Below are positions 46,001 through 53,434 of a DNA stretch of 55,327 nucleotides, piece by piece (within the stretch, counting starts at the first letter, position 1; each line of letters begins with the position of its first letter). Below the pieces are notes generated by a model, which was not told the DNA's origin, made no database searches, and saw only the letters and a list, made by a program, of their open reading frames with translations. A program made the position numbers and the translations under genes. This DNA comes from an uncultured Saprospiraceae bacterium (lineage in GTDB: Bacteria > Bacteroidota > Bacteroidia > Chitinophagales > Saprospiraceae): assembly GCA_937921595.1 (NCBI GenBank), contig CAKZTD010000065.1, forward strand, positions 1 through 55,327. The letters run 5' to 3'.

Positions 46001-46149
46001 TCAAAGGATTTGCTTTCGCATTATTGATTGGTGTTATCGTAGGAACTTATTCTTCTGTATTTATCGCGACACCTATTATGTCCGACTTTACTGAAGAGTT
46101 GGTAACTAAAGAGACAACAAAGAAAAGCTTCTCTAAGGCTAACGCTTAA
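43006..46149 (+). CDS. secDF: Protein translocase SecDF fusion
   Basis: 1047 residues from the ATG at 43006; the in-frame GTG at 42940 would add 22 residues that read through the leader hairpin, so it is rejected. SecD and SecF are joined in one chain, as is usual in Bacteroidota. It uses the proton gradient to help pull proteins through SecYEG. The SecD half has an N-terminal helix, LGLDLKGGMSVVLQID, an extended periplasmic domain, and PGIAGIILTIGMAVDANVII followed by ERIREELREG. The SecF half has ELGVDFKGGYSYNVQVD and AAILTVIGYSINDTVVVFDR. Twelve membrane segments are expected. It stands alone and ends in a strong terminator (46171). Confidence 0.96.
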   Translation: MQGKGIIKFFLVVVSLMCILQYYYLYPTYQVEQAAEAHAEQQSKGETDENTRKGIYNSAVATYLDSMSNEEVFKIPLMPGLSYDQLKQKQIALGLDLKGGMSVVLQIDLRDFIRNIAKNAKDPTLIEALENTKTVQAGAKENTIAIFAREFDKVAAKKAQETGRAKETLAGKFYGKLEDVNIETSNDKVEAILRQKANETVELTYLRLKDRIDEIGVVQPNVNLDAARDLILVELPGIRNPERARKFLTGTAKLEFWDIYRINDTTPKGTLIDIFAQADAKLKRILGNTDTETVIETPAAIIDTTYVLDSLGNNTGEIASIQEIPNDAINDPFADAGPLLKTLNLNFAAGQSTLSFAVMGSAPRNQMDKINEYLERPEIASMFPNDLEFKWSNEPLTFDEDSEISSLYTNDTYQLYAIKKQRGKDVAPIEGDRVTDASSAPDPATGKIEVLLSMDGKGAKKWGEMTTKASNEGNREIAIALDGKIISCPTVNDPILGGRSSISGNFSATEAGDLAKMLQVGKLPATVDIIQESLVGPSLGQENINRSLNAMLIGFGLVFVFMLLYYGSGGLVSILALFLNIFFIGGALATFGTVLTLPGIAGIILTIGMAVDANVIIYERIREELREGKTLLMSIRDGFQHSYSAIIDANVTTILVASVLAYFGLGPIKGFAIVLIIGVVSSLFTAVLVGRLMIDWWTGGERNLSFWTGISKNAFTNLNIDWLGKRKMAYIFSGIVIVLGIGSMALRGFELGVDFKGGYSYNVQVDKSINTNVDDIRNALETSFENSSTVVKAVSTANAYNVTTSYLIKEKPEGADSLAMRQLFEGVNTALGGKLDYANFKNPDGTGTYVNNSSKVGPTIADDIKTSSLWATIFSLLLIFGYIFIRFSKWQYSMGAVAALFHDVLFVLGLFSLFHGILPFSMEIDQAFIAAILTVIGYSINDTVVVFDRVREYMGNYTKLSKTDIINKAINSTISRTVITSLTTLFVILILFIFGGGSIKGFAFALLIGVIVGTYSSVFIATPIMSDFTEELVTKETTKKSFSKANA

Positions 46150-46170
46150 GAGTTCTTTTTTATAATATTG

Positions 46171-46208
46171 AAAAGCTCCTTCTCGATTTATCGGGAAGGG
46201 GCTTTTTT
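46171..46208 (+). terminator. Intrinsic terminator after secDF
   Basis: Left arm from 46171 (AAAAGCTCCTTCTCGAT) pairs with the right arm ending GGCTTTTTT at 46208, with two G-U or mismatched steps and a 2-4 nt loop, followed by T-rich sequence. Confidence 0.88.
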
Positions 46209-46305
46209 AATTTTAGAGTTTTAATTTTGAATTTGGCCAAAAATCGGAAATTAAGATCTGTTAAATTTTCACTTTAAATTCTAAAAGTCCTTTTATTCAT
46301 TGGCT

Positions 46306-46323
46306 TTGGTACGGAGTTTGCAA
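46306..46323 (+). promoter_or_regulatory. Sigma-54-type -24/-12 promoter, copy 1
   Basis: TTGGTACG-N4-TTGCA; GG at 46308-46309 and GC at 46320-46321, with exactly 10 nt between. It differs from the consensus TTGGCACG-N4-TTGCA by one base (T for C). Confidence 0.75.
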
Positions 46324-46332
46324 TTGTTTTGA

Positions 46333-46404
46333 ATGTAAGTTTTGGTTAAAAATTGTAAGATTCGTTTCCTAAGTCAATGTCCTCAAACATTGACTTATTT
46401 TTTT
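46333..46404 (+). ncRNA. Putative sigma-54-dependent small RNA, copy 1
   Basis: About 72 nt from the predicted start (12 nt after the -12 GC) to the end of the T-run. The first 38 nt are A/U-rich and probably open, with GTAAG twice and TTCGTTTCCTAAG at the end; a terminator follows (AAGTCAATG 46371-46379 with CATTGACTT 46388-46396, then A and T7). The 5' end reads ATG-TAA, so it cannot code. Confidence 0.7.
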
Positions 46405-46483
46405 GCCCATACCCCAAGTTCTCTATTCTTCCTTTAAATATTACCCTTTATTTTATCTGTTAAATTTTCATTTTAAAATGGCT

Positions 46484-46501
46484 TTGGTACAAAGTTTGCA
46501 A
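46484..46501 (+). promoter_or_regulatory. Sigma-54-type -24/-12 promoter, copy 2
   Basis: TTGGTACA-N4-TTGCA; GG at 46486-46487 and GC at 46498-46499, with exactly 10 nt between. Confidence 0.72.
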
Positions 46502-46510
46502 TTATCCTAA

Positions 46511-46582
46511 ATGTAAGTTTTGGTTAAAAATTGTAAGATTCGTTTCCTAAGTCAATGTCCTCAAACATTGACTTATTTTTTT
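46511..46582 (+). ncRNA. Putative sigma-54-dependent small RNA, copy 2
   Basis: The predicted RNA is identical to copy 1 over all 72 nt, although the promoter spacer and the bases between -12 and +1 differ (ATCCTA in place of GTTTTG). Terminator arms are 46549-46557 and 46566-46574, followed by A and T7 to 46582. Confidence 0.7.
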
Positions 46583-46661
46583 GCCCATACCCCAAATTCT
46601 CTATTCTTCCTTCAAATATTACCCTTTATTTTATCTGTTAAATTTTCATTTTAAAATGGCT

Positions 46662-46679
46662 TTGGTACAAAGTTTGCAA
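46662..46679 (+). promoter_or_regulatory. Sigma-54-type -24/-12 promoter, copy 3
   Basis: Same as copy 2; GG at 46664-46665 and GC at 46676-46677, 10 nt between. Confidence 0.72.
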
Positions 46680-46688
46680 TTATCCTAA

Positions 46689-46759
46689 TTGTAAGTTTTG
46701 GTTAAAAATTGTAAGATTCGTTTCCTAAGTCAGTGTCCTCAAACATTGACTTTTTTTTT
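46689..46759 (+). ncRNA. Putative sigma-54-dependent small RNA, copy 3
   Basis: Almost identical to the other two. The left stem arm is AAGTCAGTG (46727-46735) against CATTGACTT (46744-46752): the A-to-G change turns an A-U pair into a G-U pair and keeps the stem. The A after the stem is lost, so the T-run is continuous. The first base is T in place of A. Confidence 0.68.
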
Positions 46760-46830
46760 GCCCTGAACTGAAATCCTACTAGAAATGACAAATCAATTTC
46801 AATTCATCCGATCTATCCTTCAAGACAGCA

Positions 46831-46995
46831 TCAAGCCTGAGAATGATAAGTAAATAATTGAAACTCTTCATCATTCACTTCCAATTCCCTATATTGCCTA
46901 TATTTAGAAACCATCTTTTCATAGACCTTGCCCTGGGTTCTTAAAGTGCAACAAAGCAGCCTGCTCTGGCGTTAATATTCCAAGATTAGCAAACC
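46831..46995 (-). pseudogene. Possible frameshifted gene remnant
   Basis: On the minus strand, one frame reads FANLGILTPEQAALLHFKNP (from about 46992) and stops at 46919. The +1 frame, from about 46945, reads GKVYEKMVSKYRQYRELEVN and then DEEFQLFTYHSQA, with a stop at 46831-46833. Both look protein-like, so they may be parts of one decayed gene joined by a shift near 46930-46950. I do not recognise the family. There is no start codon, since the upstream end runs into the antisense of the next gene. Confidence 0.3.
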
Positions 46996-47003
46996 AAAAG
47001 CTT

Positions 47004-48998
47004 ATGACTAAAATACTCACTTCTACCCTATTCTTCTCTCTTCTTATCGTCAGCTGTACCTTTGTGCAAAAAATAAAAGATGGGACAACCGCATTTGAAA
47101 GAAAGCAATATTCTGTAGCCATTCCAATGCTCAAGAGCGATCATAAAAAAGCAAAGAGCCGAGTCGAGAAAGGTAAGATTGCTTATTTGGTTGCGGAATC
47201 ATATACCAATTTAAATGAAAATAAAAATGCGATTGAATGGTACCTCACTTCTTATGAAGATGGATATGGAGTGGATGCGCTAAAAGGTTATGCTTTTGGT
47301 TTGAAACAGAATGAACAATATAAAGAAGCCATGGAGGCTTTTAAAAATCTAGGGCTAGAAATCGGAAGTCCATACGAATACCGAAGGGAAATCACTGCTT
47401 GTAAAATTGCTGCTGATTGGGCAGATGCAAATAAGAGTTTGGATTATACGGTGAATATTGCTGATTTTAATACCGCTAAATCTGATTATTCGCCAACGAT
47501 TTATCAAGATGATTTCTTGGTGATCACTTCCGATCGGAGTGCTAGTGTAGGTGATGAAACGTACAATTGGACTGGTAGTAATTTCTCTGATTTGTTCATC
47601 GTCAATACGCAATCTAATAGTGTTGAATCTTTTGAAGCTCCAATCAATACCAAAGATAATGAAGGAACAGTAAGCTTTACCGAAGATTATACGGAAATGT
47701 ATTTTACTCGGTGTGCTAATAGTGATAAATATGCTGACTCTTTTTGCTTCATTATGAAAAGCACATATGACAATGGAAGTTGGTCAGTACCTGAAGCTAT
47801 TAAATTATTTGAAGAAACAAATGTAAACTACGGTGATCCAGCGATTTCAAAAGATGGCAGTACACTTTACTTTTCGGCTAATCATCCGGACGGATGGGGC
47901 GGCCATGACATTTATGTTTCTGAAAGAGAACCTGATGGTTGGTCTGTTCCAAAATTATTGAGTAGAACAATCAACACTTTGGGTAATGAACGTTTTCCAT
48001 TTATCGATGAAGACACCATGTATTTTTCATCTGATTATCTACCTGGAATGGGAGGGCTTGATATTTTTAGAAGTTATAAAATTGACAATAAGGCTTGGAG
48101 TCCAGCTCATAATTTAAAAGCACCGGTTAACTCCGGTAGCGATGATTTCAGTTATGTGGTTGATCCTAGAGCTCAAAAAGATAAAGACATTTTACAAATT
48201 GGCTATTTTACTTCTACTCGAGAAAACGGAAAAGGCGGAGACGATATTTATCAGTTTATAAAAAGAGTTCCACCTCCACCTCCTCCAATCGATACAGCGG
48301 CACCACCTCCACCTCCAATCGTTTACAAAATGATTCTTGAAGGTTATATTCTAGAAAAGATTTACGAAAACAAAGACAATCCGAATAGTCGTGTTTTAGG
48401 TCGAAAACCATTGAATGAAGCTTTGGTAAACATTTCCTTTGGGGCCAAAAGTGAAACGGTGACTGTCGGAGATGATGGGTTTTTCACGATTGTTTTGGAG
48501 GAAGAAATGGATTATAATTTTGCTGCTTCGAAAGCAGAGTATTTGAATAATTCGACCACCTTCACCTCGAAAGGAATTGGAAAAGATCCAAGTAATCCGG
48601 TTACCACTTATACGGTAGAAATCGTTTTAGATAAGATTTTCAAAAACAAAGAAATCACTTTAGAAAATATTTATTACGATTATGAAAAGTGGGACATTCG
48701 ATCAGATGCTCAACCAACTTTAGATGAGTTAGCTGGAATACTAGTTGCAAATCCTCAAATAAGAATTCAATTAGCTTCTCACACAGATTGCCGAGGTGGA
48801 ACTAGCTATAATGAAAATCTTTCTCAAAAGAGAGCCCAGTCTGCAGTGAATTATTTGATCTCTAAAGGAATTCCTGAAGATCGTTTAACGGCAAAAGGTT
48901 ACGGAGAGAATTCTCTAGCGATTGATTGTGCCTGTACTAGGTGTTCGGAAGAGGAGCATCAAGCGAATCGGAGGACGACATTTTTGATATTGGAATAG
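47004..48998 (+). CDS. PorE-like lipoprotein: TPR, PD40 propeller, regulatory-like domain and OmpA C-terminus
   Basis: 664 residues. The lipoprotein signal ends in LLIVSC (Cys18). Then come TPR-like helices (about 25-130), a WD40-like/PD40 propeller (about 150-410; DPAISKDGSTLYFSANHPDG, GNERFPFIDEDTMYFSSDYL), a Pro-rich linker (RVPPPPPPIDTAAPPPPPI), a carboxypeptidase-regulatory-like domain (about 440-540), and an OmpA domain (about 550-664; NIYYDYEKWDIRSDA, LASHTDCRGGTSYNENLSQK, RRTTF) that binds peptidoglycan. This order is that of PorE, the T9SS component that ties the machine to the cell wall. Similar proteins also occur as several copies per genome, so the T9SS role is probable, not certain. 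It starts 245 nt after the small-RNA array. Confidence 0.85.
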   Translation: MTKILTSTLFFSLLIVSCTFVQKIKDGTTAFERKQYSVAIPMLKSDHKKAKSRVEKGKIAYLVAESYTNLNENKNAIEWYLTSYEDGYGVDALKGYAFGLKQNEQYKEAMEAFKNLGLEIGSPYEYRREITACKIAADWADANKSLDYTVNIADFNTAKSDYSPTIYQDDFLVITSDRSASVGDETYNWTGSNFSDLFIVNTQSNSVESFEAPINTKDNEGTVSFTEDYTEMYFTRCANSDKYADSFCFIMKSTYDNGSWSVPEAIKLFEETNVNYGDPAISKDGSTLYFSANHPDGWGGHDIYVSEREPDGWSVPKLLSRTINTLGNERFPFIDEDTMYFSSDYLPGMGGLDIFRSYKIDNKAWSPAHNLKAPVNSGSDDFSYVVDPRAQKDKDILQIGYFTSTRENGKGGDDIYQFIKRVPPPPPPIDTAAPPPPPIVYKMILEGYILEKIYENKDNPNSRVLGRKPLNEALVNISFGAKSETVTVGDDGFFTIVLEEEMDYNFAASKAEYLNNSTTFTSKGIGKDPSNPVTTYTVEIVLDKIFKNKEITLENIYYDYEKWDIRSDAQPTLDELAGILVANPQIRIQLASHTDCRGGTSYNENLSQKRAQSAVNYLISKGIPEDRLTAKGYGENSLAIDCACTRCSEEEHQANRRTTFLILE

Positions 48999-49193
48999 AA
49001 ACCAAATAACAATGGTAAGAAGCGAGAAGTGAGTGACTTTTCTAGATATTTTTTATTGTGGTAATATTGAGATGTACTGATTTTTTATTTTGGCTGTATC
49101 AATACAATTTTTACTTTTGAAAAAGAATTAGTTTTGAATCTAAAATTTAATATTCATTTTAATTTATTTAGCATAAAACATAGAAGACAGATA

Positions 49194-49889
49194 ATGTTTT
49201 TTATGTTTTCTTTTTGTTCGCTTTTCTTTTTGAAAACCAATGGTGTTATTGCTCAAGATACTTCTGCATTTATAGTAGTTGGTATAGAGTTAGGTGGAAT
49301 GAATCAAAGTATGTTTTTGAAATCAAATGAGAACGGTTTAGGGAATGGATTATTTACTAGTGGTGTTATATTGGAATTTCCTTTTAAAAATAAATTCTCA
49401 TTTGGGACAGGTCTTGTTTATTCTAGATACGGTGGAGTTAGAACACATGAAAAAAGTGGTTTAACTAGGATTAATGAAGATGATATAATGGAGTCGGAAG
49501 TACTTAGGTCAGGCATAAAATTATCTTATTTCAGTATTCCCATTCGTATGATTTATAGATTAAAATGTAATTGCGTGTACACACAATTAGGCGTACAGCC
49601 CACATTTTATTATTCAAATTCTAACAATTATAATTACAATAGTTTTTATACGATACGTCCTGAAAATTATTCAGATCATACTATTGATTCACTTAATAAA
49701 ATGAATTGGGTCTTGGATTTCGGGATAGGGTTTAAAGCGAATTTTAGAGAGAACATTCGTTTGATTTTTCTCCCCTCATATCATAGAGTTCTTAACCCAT
49801 TTTTTGATGGTACTGAATTATCTCCTCGGAATTTTTTAAGACTGGCGTTTAGCCTCCAGTATGCTTTTTTTAAACAAAAACCGTTCTAA
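49194..49889 (+). CDS. Small outer-membrane beta-barrel protein
   Basis: 231 residues from the ATG at 49194; another ATG at 49203 is possible, and an upstream in-frame TTG (49134) is unlikely. Signal peptide MFFMFSFCSLFFLKTNGVIAQ, then alternating strands typical of an eight-stranded barrel (FIVVGIELGGMNQSMF, NKFSFGTGLVYSRYGGV, KLSYFSIPIRMIYRL, YTQLGVQPTFYY) and a C-terminus ending LRLAFSLQYAFFK. It resembles the PorT/porin-like barrels of Bacteroidota. It is 195 nt after the PorE-like gene; that gap shows no clear terminator, so they could be in one transcript. Confidence 0.75.
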   Translation: MFFMFSFCSLFFLKTNGVIAQDTSAFIVVGIELGGMNQSMFLKSNENGLGNGLFTSGVILEFPFKNKFSFGTGLVYSRYGGVRTHEKSGLTRINEDDIMESEVLRSGIKLSYFSIPIRMIYRLKCNCVYTQLGVQPTFYYSNSNNYNYNSFYTIRPENYSDHTIDSLNKMNWVLDFGIGFKANFRENIRLIFLPSYHRVLNPFFDGTELSPRNFLRLAFSLQYAFFKQKPF

Positions 49890-49935
49890 GGGATAAAAAG
49901 CGAAGGCTCCTCAAAGTATCAAGAATTGGTCTTGG

Positions 49936-52900
49936 TTATCGTCGTATCACCTTCATCATTCTATCATTTCCTTCATATTTTATTCGAACAAAATAGATTC
50001 CTGAAGGATAATCCAAAAGAGAAAATTGACCAGAAAGAATTGCTCCATCTCTTTGTAAAACTTGTTCATAAATGGATTGACCAAGTACATTTAATAGTTC
50101 AACTTGCAAAGTGTTGACGAGATTGATTCCTGATATATTAATTGTAAAAAGCCCGTCGGTAGGATTCGGTAAGATTTGAATATTGTTTTCTTTTTCAATA
50201 TTATTGTTACTTGTTGGCATAGAATTAATCCCCACACTATTGACAAAAATGCAACCAAGGCTATCTTGTACTAAAACGATGTAAGTTGCAGTATCCAGAT
50301 TTTCAAACAAACTAGAATCTTGAAAAGTAGATCCATTGTCAACGCTATACTGAAAAGGAGGAATCCCACCATCAATATTTATTAAGATAGAACCATCGGT
50401 TAAGCCAGATGTTGCATTGGTCGCTACGATAGAAAATTGAAGCGTACAAGTTTGCAAAACAAGTTCCTCTTCTATTCGACATCCATTTTTATCTTCGACA
50501 ACGATGTAATAAATATTACCAGTCAAACCAGAAAAAACCGGACTATCTTGAAAATTTTGCCCATTGTCAATACTATATTGCAATGGCTCCAAACCATTCG
50601 TTACATTCACATTAATCACTCCATCATAAGCACCAAACTCTGATTCTATAATTGTGCTTATATTGCTTTCCAAAGCACAAACAAATGGAGCGCAAAAATC
50701 CTTCACTTCAGAATCTCCAAAATCAGTATTAGAAAGTTCTGCATAAATTTTACCTTCTTCATTTGTAATCTGATAATTACCAGGATTATCAGGAGCAGAC
50801 ATTCCATCTCCAAAGTCATCGAATATGGTAAAAGTATAACACCCTTCAAGTAAACACCATTCTTCATAATGAGCAGAAGCAGCTAATTCATAAGGACCTC
50901 CTTCATAAATAACTGCACCGCTTTCATTCGTTAACTGCCAAGTTGTTTCATAAGCAAAATCATCAGTCAGTAAATAAAAATATACCGTTTCGCCACTAGC
51001 CAATACTTGAAATGTTCTCGCAAACGTATCATTTTCTAAATGCTCATCGATTACTCCATTGGGGTCAATAGTGGTCGCTGAAAGATTATTGACTCCATCA
51101 TACAAATCCCCAAGCATTACATAAATCGTATCCTTCGCCCCCGAATCTAGACTACCATACCAATGCTCCAAGGTTACAGGATTTGTATTACATTGCCATT
51201 CAACTAAAACCGAATCCAATATCTCGGCACCATGATTTTGAATGACAATTCCCGCTGTTATAAAACTATCACAAACGATCTGTTCTAAATCAATAAAACT
51301 AAAAACAGCTGCATCAAAACGTGGAAATTTTACAATTTCTGTTCTAAAGGTATCATTCAAAACATTCGCATCTTCCATCAACTGAGTGTATATTTTCACT
51401 TGATATGTTTGCACTTCAGAAAAATCAACTTCTTCTTCATCAAAAGCTACGACTAAAATACTATCTGGTTCAATCGTATCGTAAACGGCTTTCTCACTTA
51501 TAAAAACATCATCAATGATTAGTCCTAAAACGAAATCACTCTGGGGTGCTAACCCATAATTTTTAATTTGTACTTCAAGCGTTTCAGTAGAGGTCAAATA
51601 TGCAGAACTTGCTGGATTCAACAATTTCTCTACCCCAATATCTACAGTATCTCGATGCAATTGAAAAGATACAATTTTAGTCCCCCATTCTGAATTGGCT
51701 TTCATATACTCACCCGTAAACCAAAAGGTAAAACCGTTTTCTTCATCAACAGTCATACTTGAATGGTCACCCCATCTAAAACCATTATGCAGACTCAATC
51801 CACTTGCAAACTCATGTTCAGTAATAGTCATTTCATTTATCGGATCACTTTCAAACCTTCCTGTATATGCCAAGGATAAATTCTTATCTGGTCCAACCGT
51901 TGAATAAGCCATCCCAATATTTCCACCAGCATCAATAGCTATACTTCCCATAAACCGATGATTATCATCTGGTGCCAGTGTAGCTTGCTGATAAATTTCC
52001 CACTGACCACCTGTAGGTTTTCTCAGTTCATACCATCGAATCCCAGCATGATTACTTCCATCCACATCAACAACATGATTTAAAACTAAGGTTTCATGAG
52101 TTCCAAAATTTCGATAGTTAACTCGATGCATAATATTTTGCATCATTGCAGAAACAACACTGCCATTGGGTTGAGGAATGCAGGTAAAAATACTTCCATT
52201 GCAAACATCAGAATCAAAGGGTTCTGTAATCAAATCTATTGGCCCATTGATGTTAGAATTTCCAGGATTATTCCAATCAATATTCACTTCCCAAATCTCT
52301 AATTTATCTTGTCCTCCATCCCAACTATCGTCATACATTCTAAGAATTAAATGTGGACTTCCAGGAGGGGGCGGACTCAATGCTCCATCCCAATCTGCTG
52401 GCGAAGCAGTTTGAAAAGCAGAGAAGTTTGCAGCTTCGAATTCAGGGATTGACATCCGCTGAATATCACCAGGCACAGCGCCAGATAACATAGACTGTCG
52501 ATCTAAAATATAAACTGGAATATCATCCCCACCATTTTCTTTTGTTGTAACGACATAAGCATTTGGCCAAATACTGTATTTCGGATAAGTTGGAGCAGCT
52601 GTAGTTTCATAAGAATAAGCGAACCAATTTCCTAAAGGATCACTGGTTTCGGAAATCGCAACCAACATTGTGTTTGTACCAGAAGTTCCTACTTCAGAAA
52701 ACAACCAACGTCCAGCTCCTTGATCCCATAAAACCATTGGATCGCCTGAGCCTGTTTCTCCGAAAACGTCCCAAAGTGAATTCAAACTGGAAGGGCCATG
52801 AAGCGGTACTCCTGTTTTATCAAATATTTTAAAAATAGAACCATTGCCATTGGAAATCTGAATGTAATGTTCTCCACTCACATCGCCATTGGCATTGGGA

Positions 52901-53193
52901 ACAGATTCTCCAAATGCTTCATTGACATCAATACCATCAAAATTTAAAATGGGTTCGATAGGAATAACAACACTGGTTAAATTGAAAACTTCGCTAGTGA
53001 TGCTTTTTAAATTCTCATGGTTCGTTTGGATGCCTTTTTCTGCACGTGTAGTCAGAAGCCGGAGCTCACCACTAGAACCAAGAAATTTTAATTGAGATGA
53101 ATGAGGATGTTGGATTTGCTTTTGGGCATACGTATGACAAGTAATCAACAATAATGCTGACAGCAATATCAGTTTGGCAGTTGGTACTTTCAT
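49936..53193 (-). CDS. Large secreted T9SS cargo protein with CARDB-like and SprB-like domains
   Basis: 1085 residues. Signal peptide MKVPTAKLILLSALLLITC, ending near residue 23. The N-terminal 550 residues look like a beta-propeller (VPNANGDVSGEHYIQISNGN, DPMVLWDQGAGRWLFSE, YPKYSIWPNAYVVTTK); two CARDB-like domains follow (about 555-665 and 665-770, VQIKNYGLAPQSDF, VLVEWQCN), then a segment ETTWQLTNESGAVIYEGGPY, two SprB-like repeats (YSIDNGQNFQDSPVFSGLTG, YSVDNGSTFQDSSLFENLDT), and a T9SS type A sorting domain (QILPNPTDGLFTINI). Function unknown; the layout recalls adhesins or secreted hydrolases, but I see no catalytic motif. It is a paralogue of the next gene on the minus strand. Confidence 0.82.
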   Translation of the reverse strand: MKVPTAKLILLSALLLITCHTYAQKQIQHPHSSQLKFLGSSGELRLLTTRAEKGIQTNHENLKSITSEVFNLTSVVIPIEPILNFDGIDVNEAFGESVPNANGDVSGEHYIQISNGNGSIFKIFDKTGVPLHGPSSLNSLWDVFGETGSGDPMVLWDQGAGRWLFSEVGTSGTNTMLVAISETSDPLGNWFAYSYETTAAPTYPKYSIWPNAYVVTTKENGGDDIPVYILDRQSMLSGAVPGDIQRMSIPEFEAANFSAFQTASPADWDGALSPPPPGSPHLILRMYDDSWDGGQDKLEIWEVNIDWNNPGNSNINGPIDLITEPFDSDVCNGSIFTCIPQPNGSVVSAMMQNIMHRVNYRNFGTHETLVLNHVVDVDGSNHAGIRWYELRKPTGGQWEIYQQATLAPDDNHRFMGSIAIDAGGNIGMAYSTVGPDKNLSLAYTGRFESDPINEMTITEHEFASGLSLHNGFRWGDHSSMTVDEENGFTFWFTGEYMKANSEWGTKIVSFQLHRDTVDIGVEKLLNPASSAYLTSTETLEVQIKNYGLAPQSDFVLGLIIDDVFISEKAVYDTIEPDSILVVAFDEEEVDFSEVQTYQVKIYTQLMEDANVLNDTFRTEIVKFPRFDAAVFSFIDLEQIVCDSFITAGIVIQNHGAEILDSVLVEWQCNTNPVTLEHWYGSLDSGAKDTIYVMLGDLYDGVNNLSATTIDPNGVIDEHLENDTFARTFQVLASGETVYFYLLTDDFAYETTWQLTNESGAVIYEGGPYELAASAHYEEWCLLEGCYTFTIFDDFGDGMSAPDNPGNYQITNEEGKIYAELSNTDFGDSEVKDFCAPFVCALESNISTIIESEFGAYDGVINVNVTNGLEPLQYSIDNGQNFQDSPVFSGLTGNIYYIVVEDKNGCRIEEELVLQTCTLQFSIVATNATSGLTDGSILINIDGGIPPFQYSVDNGSTFQDSSLFENLDTATYIVLVQDSLGCIFVNSVGINSMPTSNNNIEKENNIQILPNPTDGLFTINISGINLVNTLQVELLNVLGQSIYEQVLQRDGAILSGQFSLLDYPSGIYFVRIKYEGNDRMMKVIRR

Positions 53194-53349
53194 AAGACCC
53201 GTTAGAAAATTTAGCTAACAAATGAACTTAATTAGGTTCCATCCTCTAACATCCATCCCCAAAAATCAATAAACCTAAAAGCCGTCTCTAAAATACTAAA
53301 AAAAGATGATTTTTTATGATCCTAATTCTTTCCATCCCATGAAAACAAT

Positions 53350-53396
53350 AAAAAAGCCTAAAAACAGGGTTGCTTCTGGGCTTTTTCTTTTAAATC
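53350..53396 (-). terminator. Terminator after the last minus-strand paralogue
   Basis: AAAAAGCC (53351-53358) pairs with GGCTTTTT (53389-53396), with two further pairs inside and a loop of about 26 nt. The A-run gives U's in minus-strand RNA. It lies 38 nt past the stop at 53435. Confidence 0.6.
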
Positions 53397-53434
53397 GTAG
53401 ATGAATTGTTAAGTTGACAAATATCTATCAGATA

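Larger units (their letters stand above)
46258..46760 (+). repeat. Tandem array of three roughly 178-bp units carrying promoter, small RNA and terminator
   Basis: Equivalent points recur at exact 178-bp intervals (predicted starts 46333, 46511, 46689). The unit is a -24/-12 promoter, a conserved segment of about 72 nt, a terminator, and about 80 nt of spacer with shared text (GCCCATACCCCAA, CTCTATTCTTCCTT, TTTATTTTATCTGTTAAATT). Copies 2 and 3 are nearly identical throughout; copy 1 has a longer, diverged upstream spacer; the third spacer stops after GCCC. No reading frame runs across the units. Confidence 0.92.

Noticed and set aside
46258-46760. CRISPR array
   Set aside because: The repeat period is 178 bp and the whole unit is conserved, including the spacers; CRISPR repeats are short with unique spacers. 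There are no cas genes nearby.
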